From Parabacteroides timonensis (GTDB lineage Bacteria > Bacteroidota > Bacteroidia > Bacteroidales > Tannerellaceae), in NCBI RefSeq assembly GCF_900128505.1, contig NZ_LT669941.1:359526-423525 (forward strand): a stretch of DNA of 64,000 nt. The letters run 5' to 3'. Positions 18,536-28,300 of the stretch are shown piece after piece; position 1 is the stretch's first letter; each line of letters starts with the position of its first letter. The notes under the pieces were generated by a model. The model saw only the letters and a program-made list of their open reading frames with translations. It was not told the origin of the DNA and did no database searches. Position numbers and translations under genes: made by a program.

Positions 18536-18985
18536 ATGGCTATATTAATCAAAGCAATCCAGCGTGCTAATCCCAGGGACAAGAACGCTCCGAAGAAATG
18601 GTATGCCGTTCAAAACTCTACCGGGTTGGTTTCGGAAACAAAAGTGGCTGAACTTATTGCCGATGAGACGACATTGAATCCTTCGGAAGCGTTGATGTCT
18701 ATCCGCCAGCTTCGGAAAATAATCCAACGTTTGATGGCAGACGGACATAGTGTGAAACTCGGTGATTGGGGTACATTTTATCCTTCCCTTAATAGTAGCG
18801 TAAAGGCGAAGAAAGAAGATTTGAAGGCTACGGATATTAATTGTGTAAATATTAATTTTCAGCCCGGAGAAGAGTTAAAAGCAGCCATGCAGAAAGTGGA
18901 ATTTGTATGGATTGACAAACTGGTTGAAGGTAAAACGAATACTGGTGGCGGTTCAGGCGAAGACGACCGTCCGGTTATTGAATGA
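18536..18985 (+). CDS. HU-family DNA-binding protein (HU-HIG type)
   Basis: The 149-residue protein belongs to the Bacteroidetes HU-like group with an IHF/HU fold and a C-terminal extension. The start MAILIKAIQRANPRDKNAPK and the core SEALMSIRQLRKIIQRLM, VKLGDWGTFYPSLNSSVKAK are typical of this branch, followed by a flexible Gly/Ser/Asp-rich tail (GGGSGEDDRP). Such proteins bind DNA and shape chromatin; a specific target is unknown. The gene stands alone between the SusC/SusD operon and the convergent beta-galactosidase gene, with a terminator right after it. Confidence 0.85.
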   Translation: MAILIKAIQRANPRDKNAPKKWYAVQNSTGLVSETKVAELIADETTLNPSEALMSIRQLRKIIQRLMADGHSVKLGDWGTFYPSLNSSVKAKKEDLKATDINCVNINFQPGEELKAAMQKVEFVWIDKLVEGKTNTGGGSGEDDRPVIE

Positions 18986-19008
18986 TTTTTATTTTCTGAA
19001 TGACAAAA

Positions 19009-19042
19009 GATCCCTTTCCGGGTTTCCGGAGGGGATTTTTTA
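19009..19042 (+). terminator. Rho-independent terminator of the HU-like gene
   Basis: ATCCC..CCGG pairs with CCGGAGGGGAT and a T-run follows directly. It lies 24 bases after the stop codon. Confidence 0.75.
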
Positions 19043-19059
19043 TGCCTTATATTTAAGGA

Positions 19060-19169
19060 GAAGAAGTCAACTCCGACACTTGAAGAAACAATTTCTGAAA
19101 CTTGAAGAAGTAAGTTCCGACACTTGAAGAAGTTTGCATTGGAACATGAAGAAGTCTACTTTATAAGAT
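19060..19169. repeat. Five tandem copies of a degenerate 22-bp repeat
   Basis: Units start at 19060, 19082, 19104, 19126 and 19148. Each begins GAAGAA and most end in a variant of GACACTT, AAACTT or ACAT; a sixth partial GAAGAG starts at 19170. The period of 22 is not a multiple of three, so it does not encode a repeat peptide. It lies between two convergent genes, with terminators on both sides. Confidence 0.7.
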
Positions 19170-19184
19170 GAAGAGCTATAATAG

Positions 19185-19218
19185 AAAAGCCGGGAATAAT
19201 ATTTACTCCCGGCTTTTT
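19185..19218. terminator. Bidirectional terminator between convergent genes
   Basis: AAAAGCCGGGA (19185-19195) pairs with TCCCGGCTTTTT (19207-19218). A-rich and T-rich flanks let it act on both strands. It lies just after the 3' end of the minus-strand beta-galactosidase gene. Confidence 0.75.
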
Positions 19219-19236
19219 CCCAGTCAGAATATAAAC

Positions 19237-22200
19237 CTATTTCATTGGGCGAATAACAAACTCGAACGTTGTCTCTTCTACCGGAACCAGATACTGCGGC
19301 AATACACCCGGCCCGCAGGTAGCTGTACCGACACCGGCCTGTACGGCATCCAGATGGACGGTCACGGTACCGCTTCTTTTCAGTTGGTTGATATGGGTGG
19401 AAGCGTCAATGTTACTGTCGGTAAAAGGAACGATACTGAACTGCCAGGGGCGTGATGCCGTGATGTGCAGTCCGTTGCCAGCCTCGTTGCTGATCTCCGC
19501 CCAACGCATGTCCGTACGGTTGCCGGTCGACTGCGGCTTGACGTACTGGTGGAACATCCGCTCGGCATCCGTATGATCGATGGCGATGCGGCCACTTTGA
19601 ATACGGTCGACGTAGGTTTCACCGGTACGTCCCAGGTAAGATACCTCGGCGTATTCGGCAGGCATTTCAAACGTAAGTCCGATACGTGCCAGCGATTTGA
19701 CGATGGCTGTGTCTGGGGTAAGGGTCGTTGCTACCTTTACCATGCCATCGGGGGTGATATGGTAGTGCTGCGTAGCTGTCGCTACTATCTCGCCTTTGTC
19801 ACTTAGTAGTGCCAGCGTTGTCTGTACGCTGTTCTTTCCTGTGCGGAAAGCGGTTGTCTGCTGGGTGAGTTTGTCCAGTCCGGCGGCTTTCCACAGACGT
19901 GCACCGTTACGGTCGCGGTTGTCGTTGTCGGTGATCGGACGGTAGAGGCTGATCGTCATCGGGGTTGAAAGCAGTTCTTTTCCGTCGAGCTTGTAAGAGG
20001 TCATCGCACCTGTTTCCGGTGAGAAGGAGATATTTACACGGTTGTTGCTGAATGTGTTGCCGTTCTGTTTCAGGGCGGAAGCCTGGAATGACGGGTAGTT
20101 CGGCTGGTAGTATTTGTTGGCTGTCAGGACGAACTGGTCGTAAGCTACCTCGTGTGTCAACGGGATGAACGGGCGTGCCTGTTTGGGTGTCCAGCTCAGA
20201 TTGAGGAATACCTCCTTGCAGTTTTTCGGCAGGGAGGTTTTACCCAGTGTGAGCGTGGTCGTTTCGTGCGGGAGACAGTCGACGGTTTCCATTCCCTGGC
20301 GTATGATCTGGCCGTTGTCGGTTATCAGTTGCCAGTGGAGGGTATATTCGTTCAGGTTGCTGAAGTCGTACCAGTTTTTGATGGAAAGGGTCAGGTTGCG
20401 TTCGTCAGTCAGTTTTGTTTTGATATACTGGTAGACTTTTTTCACTTCGTTCAGATGCGGATGCGGTTCGCGGTCGGCATTTACCAGGCCATTCGTACAG
20501 AAGTTGTCGAAGCTGGGGATACCTTTGGGGCCGTAATCGCCACCGTACGACCAGTACCAGTTGCCGTCCTTGTCGATTTCGCGGAACGACTGGTCCACCC
20601 AATCCCATACACAGCCGCCTTGTGCCATCGGTTCGTTTTCGAACACGTCCCAGTATTCTTTCAGGCCGCCTACGCTGTTACCCATCGCGTGCACGTATTC
20701 GCAGAGGATGAAAGGACGGTAGATTTTCGGTTCCTGCTGGTTCAGATATTCCTTGATAACGTCTACGCTGCGGTACATGCGACAGTAGATGTCGGTGTTG
20801 TAGTTCTGTTCGGCACGTTCGTACTGGACGGGGCGTGTCTTTTCGACCGATTTCAACCAGTTGTATGTACGTTCGAAGTTGATACCGTTGCCGGCTTCGT
20901 TACCGAGCGACCAGATCACGATGCTGGGGTGGTTCTTGGAACGTTCGTACATGCGTTGCGTACGATCCATGTGTGCCGGCAGCCAGGTGCTGTCTTTTGC
21001 CAGCGACTCGGGACCGTATCCCATGCCGTGCGATTCGATATTGGCTTCGTCGATCATATACAAGCCGTATTCGTCGCAGAGGTCGTACCACAACGGATCG
21101 GTGGGGTAGTGGGAATTGCGGACGGTGTTGATATTATGCTGTTTCATCAGGCTGATATCTTTCAGCATCAGTTCGCGGCTGACCGTGCGACCCAGTTGCG
21201 AATGTTCGTGGCGGTTGGTTCCTTTGACCAATGTCGGAACGCCGTTTACGCAGAAGCGACCGTCTTTGATCTCGGAGGTACGGAAACCTACCCGGCATCC
21301 GGTCAGTTCCGTTTCTTTTCCATTGGCATCTTTCAGCGAGAGGACGAGGGTGTAGAGGTTAGGATGTTCCGCGCTCCAGGGGGTGACTCCGGGGAGGGTC
21401 GCTTCTTTGAAAGCGATGCGGTTATTTTCTCCGGCAGGAATGTCGGCTTCTTCTTTCAGGACGGTTTTGCCATCGGCATCTTTCAGTTGCCAGGTGATGC
21501 GGGAGCCGGGATTGGCTTTGCCTGCAATCTGAACGTCGAGGTTGAAGATACCGTTTTTATAGGTGTCCTTGTCGAGGGTGGAGATTACTTTGTAATCGGC
21601 AATATATTGCTTAGGCGTGCTGTATAGGTAGACGCTGCGTTCGATACCGCTCAATCGCCACATGTCCTGGCATTCCAGATACGAGCCGGAACTCCAGCGG
21701 TACACTTCCAATGCGACGGTGTTTTCACCCGGTTGCAGCAGGTCGGTGATATCCCATTCGGCGGGTGTTTTCGAACCTTGGTTGTAGCCTATCTTTTCTC
21801 CATTGACCCATATATAATAGAAGGAGATAACGCCTTCGCAACAGAGAACGACGCGACGGCCGTCCCATGTCTTCGGAATGGTGAAGGTGCGACGGTAAGA
21901 GCCGACTTCGTTCTCGGCATAAGGGACGAGAGGCGGATTTTTCTTGAAGTTGAACATCGGATCGTCGAACTCGTAGGTCTCATTCACATAGATAGCGGTA
22001 CCGTAGCCCTGGCGTTCCCAGTTGCCGGGAACGTTGATGTCGGCCCAGCCGCCGGTGTAGAATGAGGGTTTGTAGAAATCCTTCGGACGGTTGTCGGGGT
22101 TCTTTGTCCAGTGGAATTTCCATTTCCCGTTCAGGGTCTGATACCAGGGGGACGACTCGTGATCGCGTTCGGAGAGGGCTTTCTCGTTCTCGAAAGGCCA

Positions 22201-22344
22201 GACGTAGGCATGAGGGGCCAGTTTGTTCTGACCGATTGCGTACTGGCTTTGCCATTCAGGCTGGTTGTTGTCTGTTGCGCCTGAAACTGCCTGGGTGAAT
22301 CCCAAGCAGCACAGAGCAAAAATAGATAACAGAGTCTTTTTCAT
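19237..22344 (-). CDS. lacZ: GH2 beta-galactosidase, secreted
   Basis: This glycoside hydrolase family 2 enzyme removes terminal beta-galactose by a retaining mechanism. It has 1035 residues with a signal peptide (MKKTLLSIFALCCLGFTQAVSG), so it is periplasmic or exported. The order is a jelly-roll sugar-binding domain (about 55-225), Ig-like domain (about 230-345), TIM barrel (about 350-640), a DUF4981-type domain and a beta-galactosidase small-chain domain at the C-terminus. The acid/base Glu is in WSLGNEAGNG (about E483) and the nucleophile in FILCEYVHAMGNS (about E549). It follows the GH20 gene on the same strand, and the pair would strip Gal and HexNAc in turn. Long antisense readings in this gene are shadows. 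Confidence 0.93.
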   Translation of the reverse strand: MKKTLLSIFALCCLGFTQAVSGATDNNQPEWQSQYAIGQNKLAPHAYVWPFENEKALSERDHESSPWYQTLNGKWKFHWTKNPDNRPKDFYKPSFYTGGWADINVPGNWERQGYGTAIYVNETYEFDDPMFNFKKNPPLVPYAENEVGSYRRTFTIPKTWDGRRVVLCCEGVISFYYIWVNGEKIGYNQGSKTPAEWDITDLLQPGENTVALEVYRWSSGSYLECQDMWRLSGIERSVYLYSTPKQYIADYKVISTLDKDTYKNGIFNLDVQIAGKANPGSRITWQLKDADGKTVLKEEADIPAGENNRIAFKEATLPGVTPWSAEHPNLYTLVLSLKDANGKETELTGCRVGFRTSEIKDGRFCVNGVPTLVKGTNRHEHSQLGRTVSRELMLKDISLMKQHNINTVRNSHYPTDPLWYDLCDEYGLYMIDEANIESHGMGYGPESLAKDSTWLPAHMDRTQRMYERSKNHPSIVIWSLGNEAGNGINFERTYNWLKSVEKTRPVQYERAEQNYNTDIYCRMYRSVDVIKEYLNQQEPKIYRPFILCEYVHAMGNSVGGLKEYWDVFENEPMAQGGCVWDWVDQSFREIDKDGNWYWSYGGDYGPKGIPSFDNFCTNGLVNADREPHPHLNEVKKVYQYIKTKLTDERNLTLSIKNWYDFSNLNEYTLHWQLITDNGQIIRQGMETVDCLPHETTTLTLGKTSLPKNCKEVFLNLSWTPKQARPFIPLTHEVAYDQFVLTANKYYQPNYPSFQASALKQNGNTFSNNRVNISFSPETGAMTSYKLDGKELLSTPMTISLYRPITDNDNRDRNGARLWKAAGLDKLTQQTTAFRTGKNSVQTTLALLSDKGEIVATATQHYHITPDGMVKVATTLTPDTAIVKSLARIGLTFEMPAEYAEVSYLGRTGETYVDRIQSGRIAIDHTDAERMFHQYVKPQSTGNRTDMRWAEISNEAGNGLHITASRPWQFSIVPFTDSNIDASTHINQLKRSGTVTVHLDAVQAGVGTATCGPGVLPQYLVPVEETTFEFVIRPMK

Positions 22345-22398
22345 GTATTTATAGAATTAATTTGTTTCGCTATTTGTCAAATATGAACCAATATGGCC

Positions 22399-22491
22399 GA
22401 CCTCGTAGGGGCAGGTTCCAAACCTGCCCGTTGTGACAATGATTACATCCTGTTGATATTGGGCGGGTTTAGAACCCGCCCCTACGAGGTC
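22399..22491. repeat. REP-like nested palindrome between two glycosidase genes
   Basis: GACCTCGTAGGGGC begins at 22399 and its inverted copy GCCCCTACGAGGTC ends at 22491. Inside are two shorter GC-rich hairpins: GGGCAGGTT-type at about 22409-22430 and GGCGGGTT..AACCCGCC at about 22461-22480. The sequence is far more GC-rich than its surroundings and encodes nothing. It looks like a pair of convergent REP units or a short MITE. Confidence 0.7.
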
Positions 22492-22516
22492 TGTTATTTA
22501 GATTCACCTTTTTCTA

Positions 22517-24832
22517 TTATTTAATAATTACTTCATCTATATAAACCCAGGTACCTTGTCCCGGTCGCGTATGATCTTCGGGGCATTTTCCGGGGTTCTT
22601 CAAGTCGACCCTGAGGTAACGGCCGGATGCTTTCAGGTTGTCGAAGAGCTGGTCTTCGATGCGGATACCTTCACGGAAGATCTGTTCCGGGGTGAAGCTG
22701 CGTTCGGCTATCCGGGTGAACGTTTGGTTGTCGTCTGAGACGGAGAGGGTAATCTGTTTGGGTAGATGGGCTCCCATACCGTAGTTCGTCATACAACCGA
22801 TCGTCACTTTGTCGAACGAGTCTGTTTTTCCCAGGTCGATCGTGAAAGAGGCGTCTTTGCCGTACCATCCGCTCCATTCGAAGTCGGACTGTTTGTCGCT
22901 ACCTCTCAGGCCGTTTGTCAGACGGTAGCTCTGTTCGTTGCCGTTCGTTACGGGACGGGCTGTGGCCTTGTTCCAGTGGAGCGGGAGAGTGAGCGTTTTC
23001 CCTTTCTGCTCACCGTTCATGAAGGTAGCAGCCTTGATAGTCATGTCGCCAGTTACGATCAATGAATCCTGGTAGAGCGTGGAGACAGCCTGCGGTTCGC
23101 TTTCGTCTGTGGTATAGCGTACTTCCATATCCGGGCGGATGCAGGTGAGGGCAACCTTCAGGGTATCGTTGTTACCGGTCACCAGATGGTCGAGGTTGAA
23201 CATCGAGCGGGCATAGTTTACACCCAGGTAGTCGTAATGTTGTGTCAATATATCCAACCGTTTCAGGAATCCGGGCCAGTCTTTCCGGTCTTTTCCCGAC
23301 CAGGCGATTTCGCCAACGGCTGCCAGGCGGGGGAAGAGCAGGTATTCGACATCATCTGCCGAGGTACAAAATTCGGTCCACATACAACCCTGTATGCCGA
23401 TCAGTTTTTTAGCTACTTCCGGGTCCCACTCGGGTTGTACCGGTTCGTATTTGTAGACATTTTCCAGGGTGTTGTTACCGAAATAGGTACGCGGCTCGAA
23501 CCATTGCGGTCCCTGGTAGCGTATCAGGTACAAGACGCGGGCCGGTGTCATGATAAAACGGTGTCCCATCTGTCCGGCTTTGTAACCGGCTGTACCGAGT
23601 CCCTGCCAGCCCAGTATGATTGCGTCGTCGGGTATTTTGCTGTTGGTCAGTTCGTCCCATCCGATCACTTCACGGCCTTTACTTTTCACGTAACCCGCCA
23701 TGCGTCCCATGAAGTAACCCTGCAACTCTTCGATGTCGGTAAATCCCTCCGCTTTCATACGGGCCTGGCAAAGCGGACATATTTTCCAGTATCTTTTGGA
23801 TGCTTCGTCGCCGCCCAGATTGATATAACGGGAGGGGAAGAGAGCCATCACTTCGTCGAGCACATCCTGCAGGAAGGAGAAAACCTTGTCGTTGCCGGCG
23901 CAGTAAACGATTTCGGCACCGTGTCCGCCCATTCCGGGGATTACACGGATCGGGTCTTTCACTACCGGGCATGCCAGTTCAGGGAAAGCAGCCAGGGCGG
24001 AATTGGTATGTGCGGGCATTTCTATTTCGGGGATGATCTCTACCTGTCGTGCACCGGCATAGGCAATGATCTCTTTCATATCTTCCTGTGTGTAGAAGCC
24101 GCCAACGGGTGTCGGTTCGCCGGCTTTTGCGTTTTTGCGTTGGGAGAAATCCTTTTCACGTTCTACGCGCCAGGCTCCCACTTCGGTGAGGCGGGGATAT
24201 TTCTTTATCTCCAGACGCCATCCGTTGTCGTCCACCAGATGCAGATGAAGTTTGTTCAACTTCAACATCGACATATAATCGATGATTTTAATCACATTCT
24301 CTTTCGGGATAAAACAGCGGGACACATCCAATAACAAGCCGCGGTAAGGAAAACGGGGACCGTCCTGCAGGCTTACTGCCGGTATGTTCCATTGAATGCC
24401 TTCTGCCGGCGTTTTACTTTCTATTGCCGGAGGAAGAAGCTGGCGGATCGATTGTATGGCGTAAAAGAATCCGGCGGCATCGGCTGCCTTAATTGAAATA
24501 TGCGAGGGAGTTATTTTCAGTTTATAGTTTTCGTCAGCCAGTGCCGTATCCGTAGAGAAAACAATGGAGGCGGAGGTATTGGACGAACCGATATTGACTG
24601 TCGGGGTGAATCCGGCAGAAACGGTAAATAAGTCCGTCAATAATCCGGCAACAGCTTCCTGTTCCTGATTTTCTACTTCAATAGTAGTAGATTTATTAAA
24701 TGCAAAATGGCCTTTACCGGTTGTTTGTTGTTCCGGTTGCGGGATGATGCCTGCTTCCGGCGAAGTCACGGGCCTACACCCTGTGGTCAACCAAACGATA
24801 AAGAAAAAGAGGAGTAGTTTGCTTTTTGTCAT
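22517..24832 (-). CDS. GH20 beta-N-acetylhexosaminidase lipoprotein
   Basis: Family 20 hexosaminidases release terminal beta-GlcNAc or GalNAc by substrate-assisted catalysis. The product has 771 residues from ATG 24832, chosen over 24856 because MTKSKLLLFFFIVWLTTGC is a clean lipoprotein signal. It has an N-terminal GH20b domain (about 25-150), a catalytic TIM barrel (about 155-510) with LHLVDDNGWR and the catalytic pair D342-E343 in NLGGDEASK, and a C-terminal discoidin-like carbohydrate-binding region ending GTWVYIDEVIIK. It is divergent from the hybrid regulator and upstream of the GH2 gene, fitting breakdown of mucin or N-glycan LacNAc-type ends. Confidence 0.93.
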   Translation of the reverse strand: MTKSKLLLFFFIVWLTTGCRPVTSPEAGIIPQPEQQTTGKGHFAFNKSTTIEVENQEQEAVAGLLTDLFTVSAGFTPTVNIGSSNTSASIVFSTDTALADENYKLKITPSHISIKAADAAGFFYAIQSIRQLLPPAIESKTPAEGIQWNIPAVSLQDGPRFPYRGLLLDVSRCFIPKENVIKIIDYMSMLKLNKLHLHLVDDNGWRLEIKKYPRLTEVGAWRVEREKDFSQRKNAKAGEPTPVGGFYTQEDMKEIIAYAGARQVEIIPEIEMPAHTNSALAAFPELACPVVKDPIRVIPGMGGHGAEIVYCAGNDKVFSFLQDVLDEVMALFPSRYINLGGDEASKRYWKICPLCQARMKAEGFTDIEELQGYFMGRMAGYVKSKGREVIGWDELTNSKIPDDAIILGWQGLGTAGYKAGQMGHRFIMTPARVLYLIRYQGPQWFEPRTYFGNNTLENVYKYEPVQPEWDPEVAKKLIGIQGCMWTEFCTSADDVEYLLFPRLAAVGEIAWSGKDRKDWPGFLKRLDILTQHYDYLGVNYARSMFNLDHLVTGNNDTLKVALTCIRPDMEVRYTTDESEPQAVSTLYQDSLIVTGDMTIKAATFMNGEQKGKTLTLPLHWNKATARPVTNGNEQSYRLTNGLRGSDKQSDFEWSGWYGKDASFTIDLGKTDSFDKVTIGCMTNYGMGAHLPKQITLSVSDDNQTFTRIAERSFTPEQIFREGIRIEDQLFDNLKASGRYLRVDLKNPGKCPEDHTRPGQGTWVYIDEVIIK

Positions 24833-24887
24833 TTGATATATTTTTTGAGTTAACATATTCGATGCATGCCATTAGATTTTGTAGTTA

Positions 24888-24895
24888 CAAAATTA
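24888..24895 (-). promoter_or_regulatory. -7 box for the GH20-GH2 operon
   Basis: The minus strand reads TAATTTTG, a perfect TAnnTTTG match 56 bases before ATG 24832. The 12-bp palindrome TTTTGTACAAAA (24923-24934) lies near the -33 position and the inverted-repeat site at 24998-25017 farther upstream. Confidence 0.55.
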
Positions 24896-24997
24896 GAGGT
24901 ATGCATGTCGCCCGATGTCCGGTTTTGTACAAAAATGTTCAATATTTGTCCAGAAGAAGGAGAATCGATTGATTTTTGGACGTTACTGGAAGGGGGT

Positions 24998-25017
24998 GAG
25001 TTCCGTAAGAACTCATG
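24998..25017. promoter_or_regulatory. Operator candidate 1 (distal to the GH20 start)
   Basis: GAGTTC-CGTAA-GAACTC is a 6-5-6 palindrome followed by ATG. Eighteen bases (25000-25017) recur exactly in inverted orientation at 25302-25319. It lies about 105 bases upstream of the GH20 -7 box, where a response-regulator activator could bind. Binding by the adjacent hybrid regulator is inferred. Confidence 0.55.
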
Positions 25018-25301
25018 TTCTTTGTATTTAGAACAAAGATATAAAAGATTTTTTTACACAATGATTCTTTTCTTAAACTTTCTATAACAAGCCGTTATTT
25101 CATCTTTTACCTGACCAGAGGGATAATCCGGTAAAAAGTCAATCCGGAAAAGAAGAGAAAACAATAAGACAAAGGCAGTCCCGTTTCCCAAAATCCACTC
25201 CATTTCCAATGATATTTCATGTATGAAATCTACCAATAAAGATACCTGGGGTTAGTCTCATTCCTTAATGTTTTAATACTCTTTTAATTACCATATAATG
25301 G
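25018..25301. other. Interior of the GH20/regulator divergent region
   Basis: The sequence between the two operator-like sites is AT-rich without a supported gene. A 73-codon reading across 24866-25087 has no family features and is not annotated. Confidence 0.4.
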
Positions 25302-25319
25302 CATGAGTTCTTACGGAAC
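25302..25319. promoter_or_regulatory. Operator candidate 2 (before the hybrid regulator gene)
   Basis: CATGAGTTCTTACGGAAC is the exact reverse complement of 25000-25017. It lies 33 bases before the ATG of the hybrid regulator, so binding here could autoregulate that gene. Confidence 0.55.
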
Positions 25320-25351
25320 ACTGGTATTAACTTACTTAACAAACCTTTAAG

Positions 25352-28300
25352 ATGTTAACTATAAATAGATATATCTATTCCTTCTTTTTCATTATTTATT
25401 GCCTGACCGTTGCGGAAGCTGCCCCTGAGTACTATTTCAAGCAGATTTCCCTTAGAGAAGGATTATCGGAATCTATGGTGAAGTGTGTACTGACGGATCA
25501 TAAAGGATTGATTTGGATTGGTACCCGTTTTGGGTTGAACAATTTCGATCGTGAGCGCGTAAAAAGCTACTATCATGATAAAAAAGATCCTTGTTCTCTA
25601 CCTGGCAACGATATAAAATTTCTGGTAGAAGATTCTTTATGGAATTTATGGGTGGCAACAGAGCATGGACTGGTATTGTATGATCGGGAAAACGACGATT
25701 TTATCCCGGTGACAATCGAAGGACGTATTTTGAATGTTTCTTCCTCTGTTTCCCTGGAAGATGGTATCTTATTTTTTGGACGGGGAAAGTTTTTCAAGTA
25801 TGATTATACAAATAAGGAAATTCTCCCTTTGCCTGTCCATTCGTCGGAGAATATACGAGTCACTTTCGAGAAAGCATGCCTTTATGACAAAGAGAATGAT
25901 CTGGTTTTACTGGCATCCCGTTGGAATGGTTTGTGGGAATACAATATGCGAACCGGAAGTTTACAACGGGCCTCTTTTATTACAGCATATCAGATAGCAG
26001 CGTTGTATGTAGACTCTTCGGGCTGTTTGTGGTTGTCTCCCTACGGTAAAGGGTTGGTTGGGTACGATCGTGACAAGAAACAGATCTGCTGTTTAACAGC
26101 TCCCGGAGACTTATCCAATGGAATTATCCTCGACATAAAGGAACGGGACGGAAAACTTTGGCTGGCTACGGATGGGGGAGGTATCAACGTATATGATCCG
26201 GCAACAGCTTCGGTTACCGTAATCAACCATATACCGGGAAAGCCGTTTTCGTTACCTGAAAACTCTTTCTGGTGTCTCTATAATGATCCCGATAACAATA
26301 TCTGGGTAGGAAGTATCAGGGGTGGCCTGATCGGGATGAAAGAGGTATATATACAAACGTATCGGGACGTCCTGTTGAATTCAGCGTATGGCCTGAGTGA
26401 GAAAGCGGCTGCCGGTATGTACGAAGATGAGAACAATATGATCTGGCTGGGGACAGACGGAGGAGGAATAAACCGCCTGGATCCTCAGACCGGACGGTTT
26501 AAGCATTATCTTTCGACCTATCCGTCGAAAGTCGTCTCCATTATCGAGTATGATGCGGCAACGCTTCTTTATTCCGGTTTCGGGGAAGGCCTGTTTTTGT
26601 TTGATAAGAACAGCGGTGCTACAACAGCTTATCCTGTTATGGATAAAGCGAAGCACGACCTGTTGTTCAGGACGGGTAAATCGGTTCATCTGTTGCGCCT
26701 GGACGATAACCGTTTCTATTTGTTGGCAGACAGTGTTTACCTGTATGACCAGTCGTCACGTAAACTGAATACTGTACAAAACAGGAATCCCGGATTGACC
26801 GTCGCTTCCCTTTGTGTGATAGGAAAAGAAGCGGATGTAAGTTATTTGCGGGGCGAAACGGATCTGTTTGAACTCGATCATACGAGTAATACGATGCATG
26901 CCATCTATTCGTCTGTCGATTCGACCGGTATTATTGCAGCAGCCTGCAAGGACGGCCGGGGGCGTTTCTGGATTGGAACTACCGTAGGCCTGTTCTGTTT
27001 TGACCCGATAACCGAAACGTTGATGCCGGTAGAAAATAACCGCTTCCCTGGTATCACCTCTCTCGGGTTCGACAAGGCCGGACGCCTGTGGATCGGGACG
27101 CATAACGGCTTGTACGCATATATACCGGATAGTAAGAAGATAATGATGTTCGGCGAGTCCGATGGCGTGTATGCCAACGAATACATCTCAAAATCCCCGT
27201 TGATAGCCCGGAATGGCGATATTTATATGGCCGGAGTGATGGGCGTGGTACATATAAAAAGTAATATTCCTTTCCCGGAAAATCCGGACCCGGTGATAGG
27301 CCTGCTGGATGTGACGTTGAACGGAGCCTCCGCCGGTTCACAGGCAAGCCGGAATGAGAATACGATCTCCGTCCCCTGGAACTATACTTCTTTAATGGCG
27401 AAGATCATTGTCCGTGAAAACGACCTGATGAGGAAAAAGCTGTTTCGTTATTATATAAAAGGAACGCAGGAGGAAATGGTAGAGTCGACTAGTCATACGA
27501 TTGCATTCCATGCCCTGTCTGTCGGAGGGTATGAAGTCTGGGTGTCGTGTAATAAGAAAAACGGGGATTGGAGTGTGCCGGTCAAATTGTTATCCATCGA
27601 AGTAACCCCTCCCTGGTGGCGTACGAACTGGTTCCTGTTCTGCTGCACCTTGTTTCTGTTAGCAGGCCTGTCCTTCATCTTCTGGCTGGTGATGAAAAGG
27701 CAGGAAACCCGTATGATCTGGGCGATGAAGGAGCACGAACAACGGACTTATGAAGAGAAGATCCGCTTCCTCATTAACCTGAACCATGAACTCCGTACGC
27801 CTCTTACCTTGATCTATTCCCCGCTTAAACGCCTGCTGAACTCGGGAGAGATCACCAACACCGGCCATGCCCGGCAGTTGGGGGATATCCTGAAACAGAC
27901 CCGTCGTATCAAAGATATAATCAATATGGTATTGGATGTCCGGAAAATGGAAACCGGGACGGAGACGCTTAAGATCGGATCGTACGATCTGAACGAATGG
28001 ATACGGCAGGTGGCAGATACTTTCAAAAGCGAATTGCAGTTCAAGAATATTCGCCTCGAATATCGGTTGGACGACTCGGTTGGCGAAGTCCCCTTCGATG
28101 CGGCCAAATGTGAGATCGTCTTGTCTAACCTGGTTATGAATGCATTGAAGTTCAGTAATGGAAACTCCTGCATTACCGTATCCTCCCGGCTCTTACATGA
28201 TTATGTGCGAATTTCGGTTTCCGACCAGGGGATCGGTTTGAATAATGTCGACCTTTCCCGGTTGTTCGACCGTTTCTATCAGGGGGTGCACGACAGGCAA

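Noticed and set aside
19060..19169. Possible CRISPR array
   Set aside because: Units of 22 bp include only about 6 conserved bases with no spacer of 30 bp or more, and there are no convincing cas genes in the window.
20152..21627. 491-codon open frame on the plus strand, antisense to the GH2 gene
   Set aside because: The opposite strand encodes a complete GH2 enzyme with both catalytic glutamates; the antisense reading has no domain and results from codon bias.
23186..24334. 382-codon plus-strand frame antisense to the GH20 gene
   Set aside because: It is a mirror of the GH20 coding sequence without any signal or family feature.
24866..25087. 73-codon open frame in the GH20/regulator intergenic region
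   Set aside because: No family or signal features, and it runs through the operator-like palindrome.
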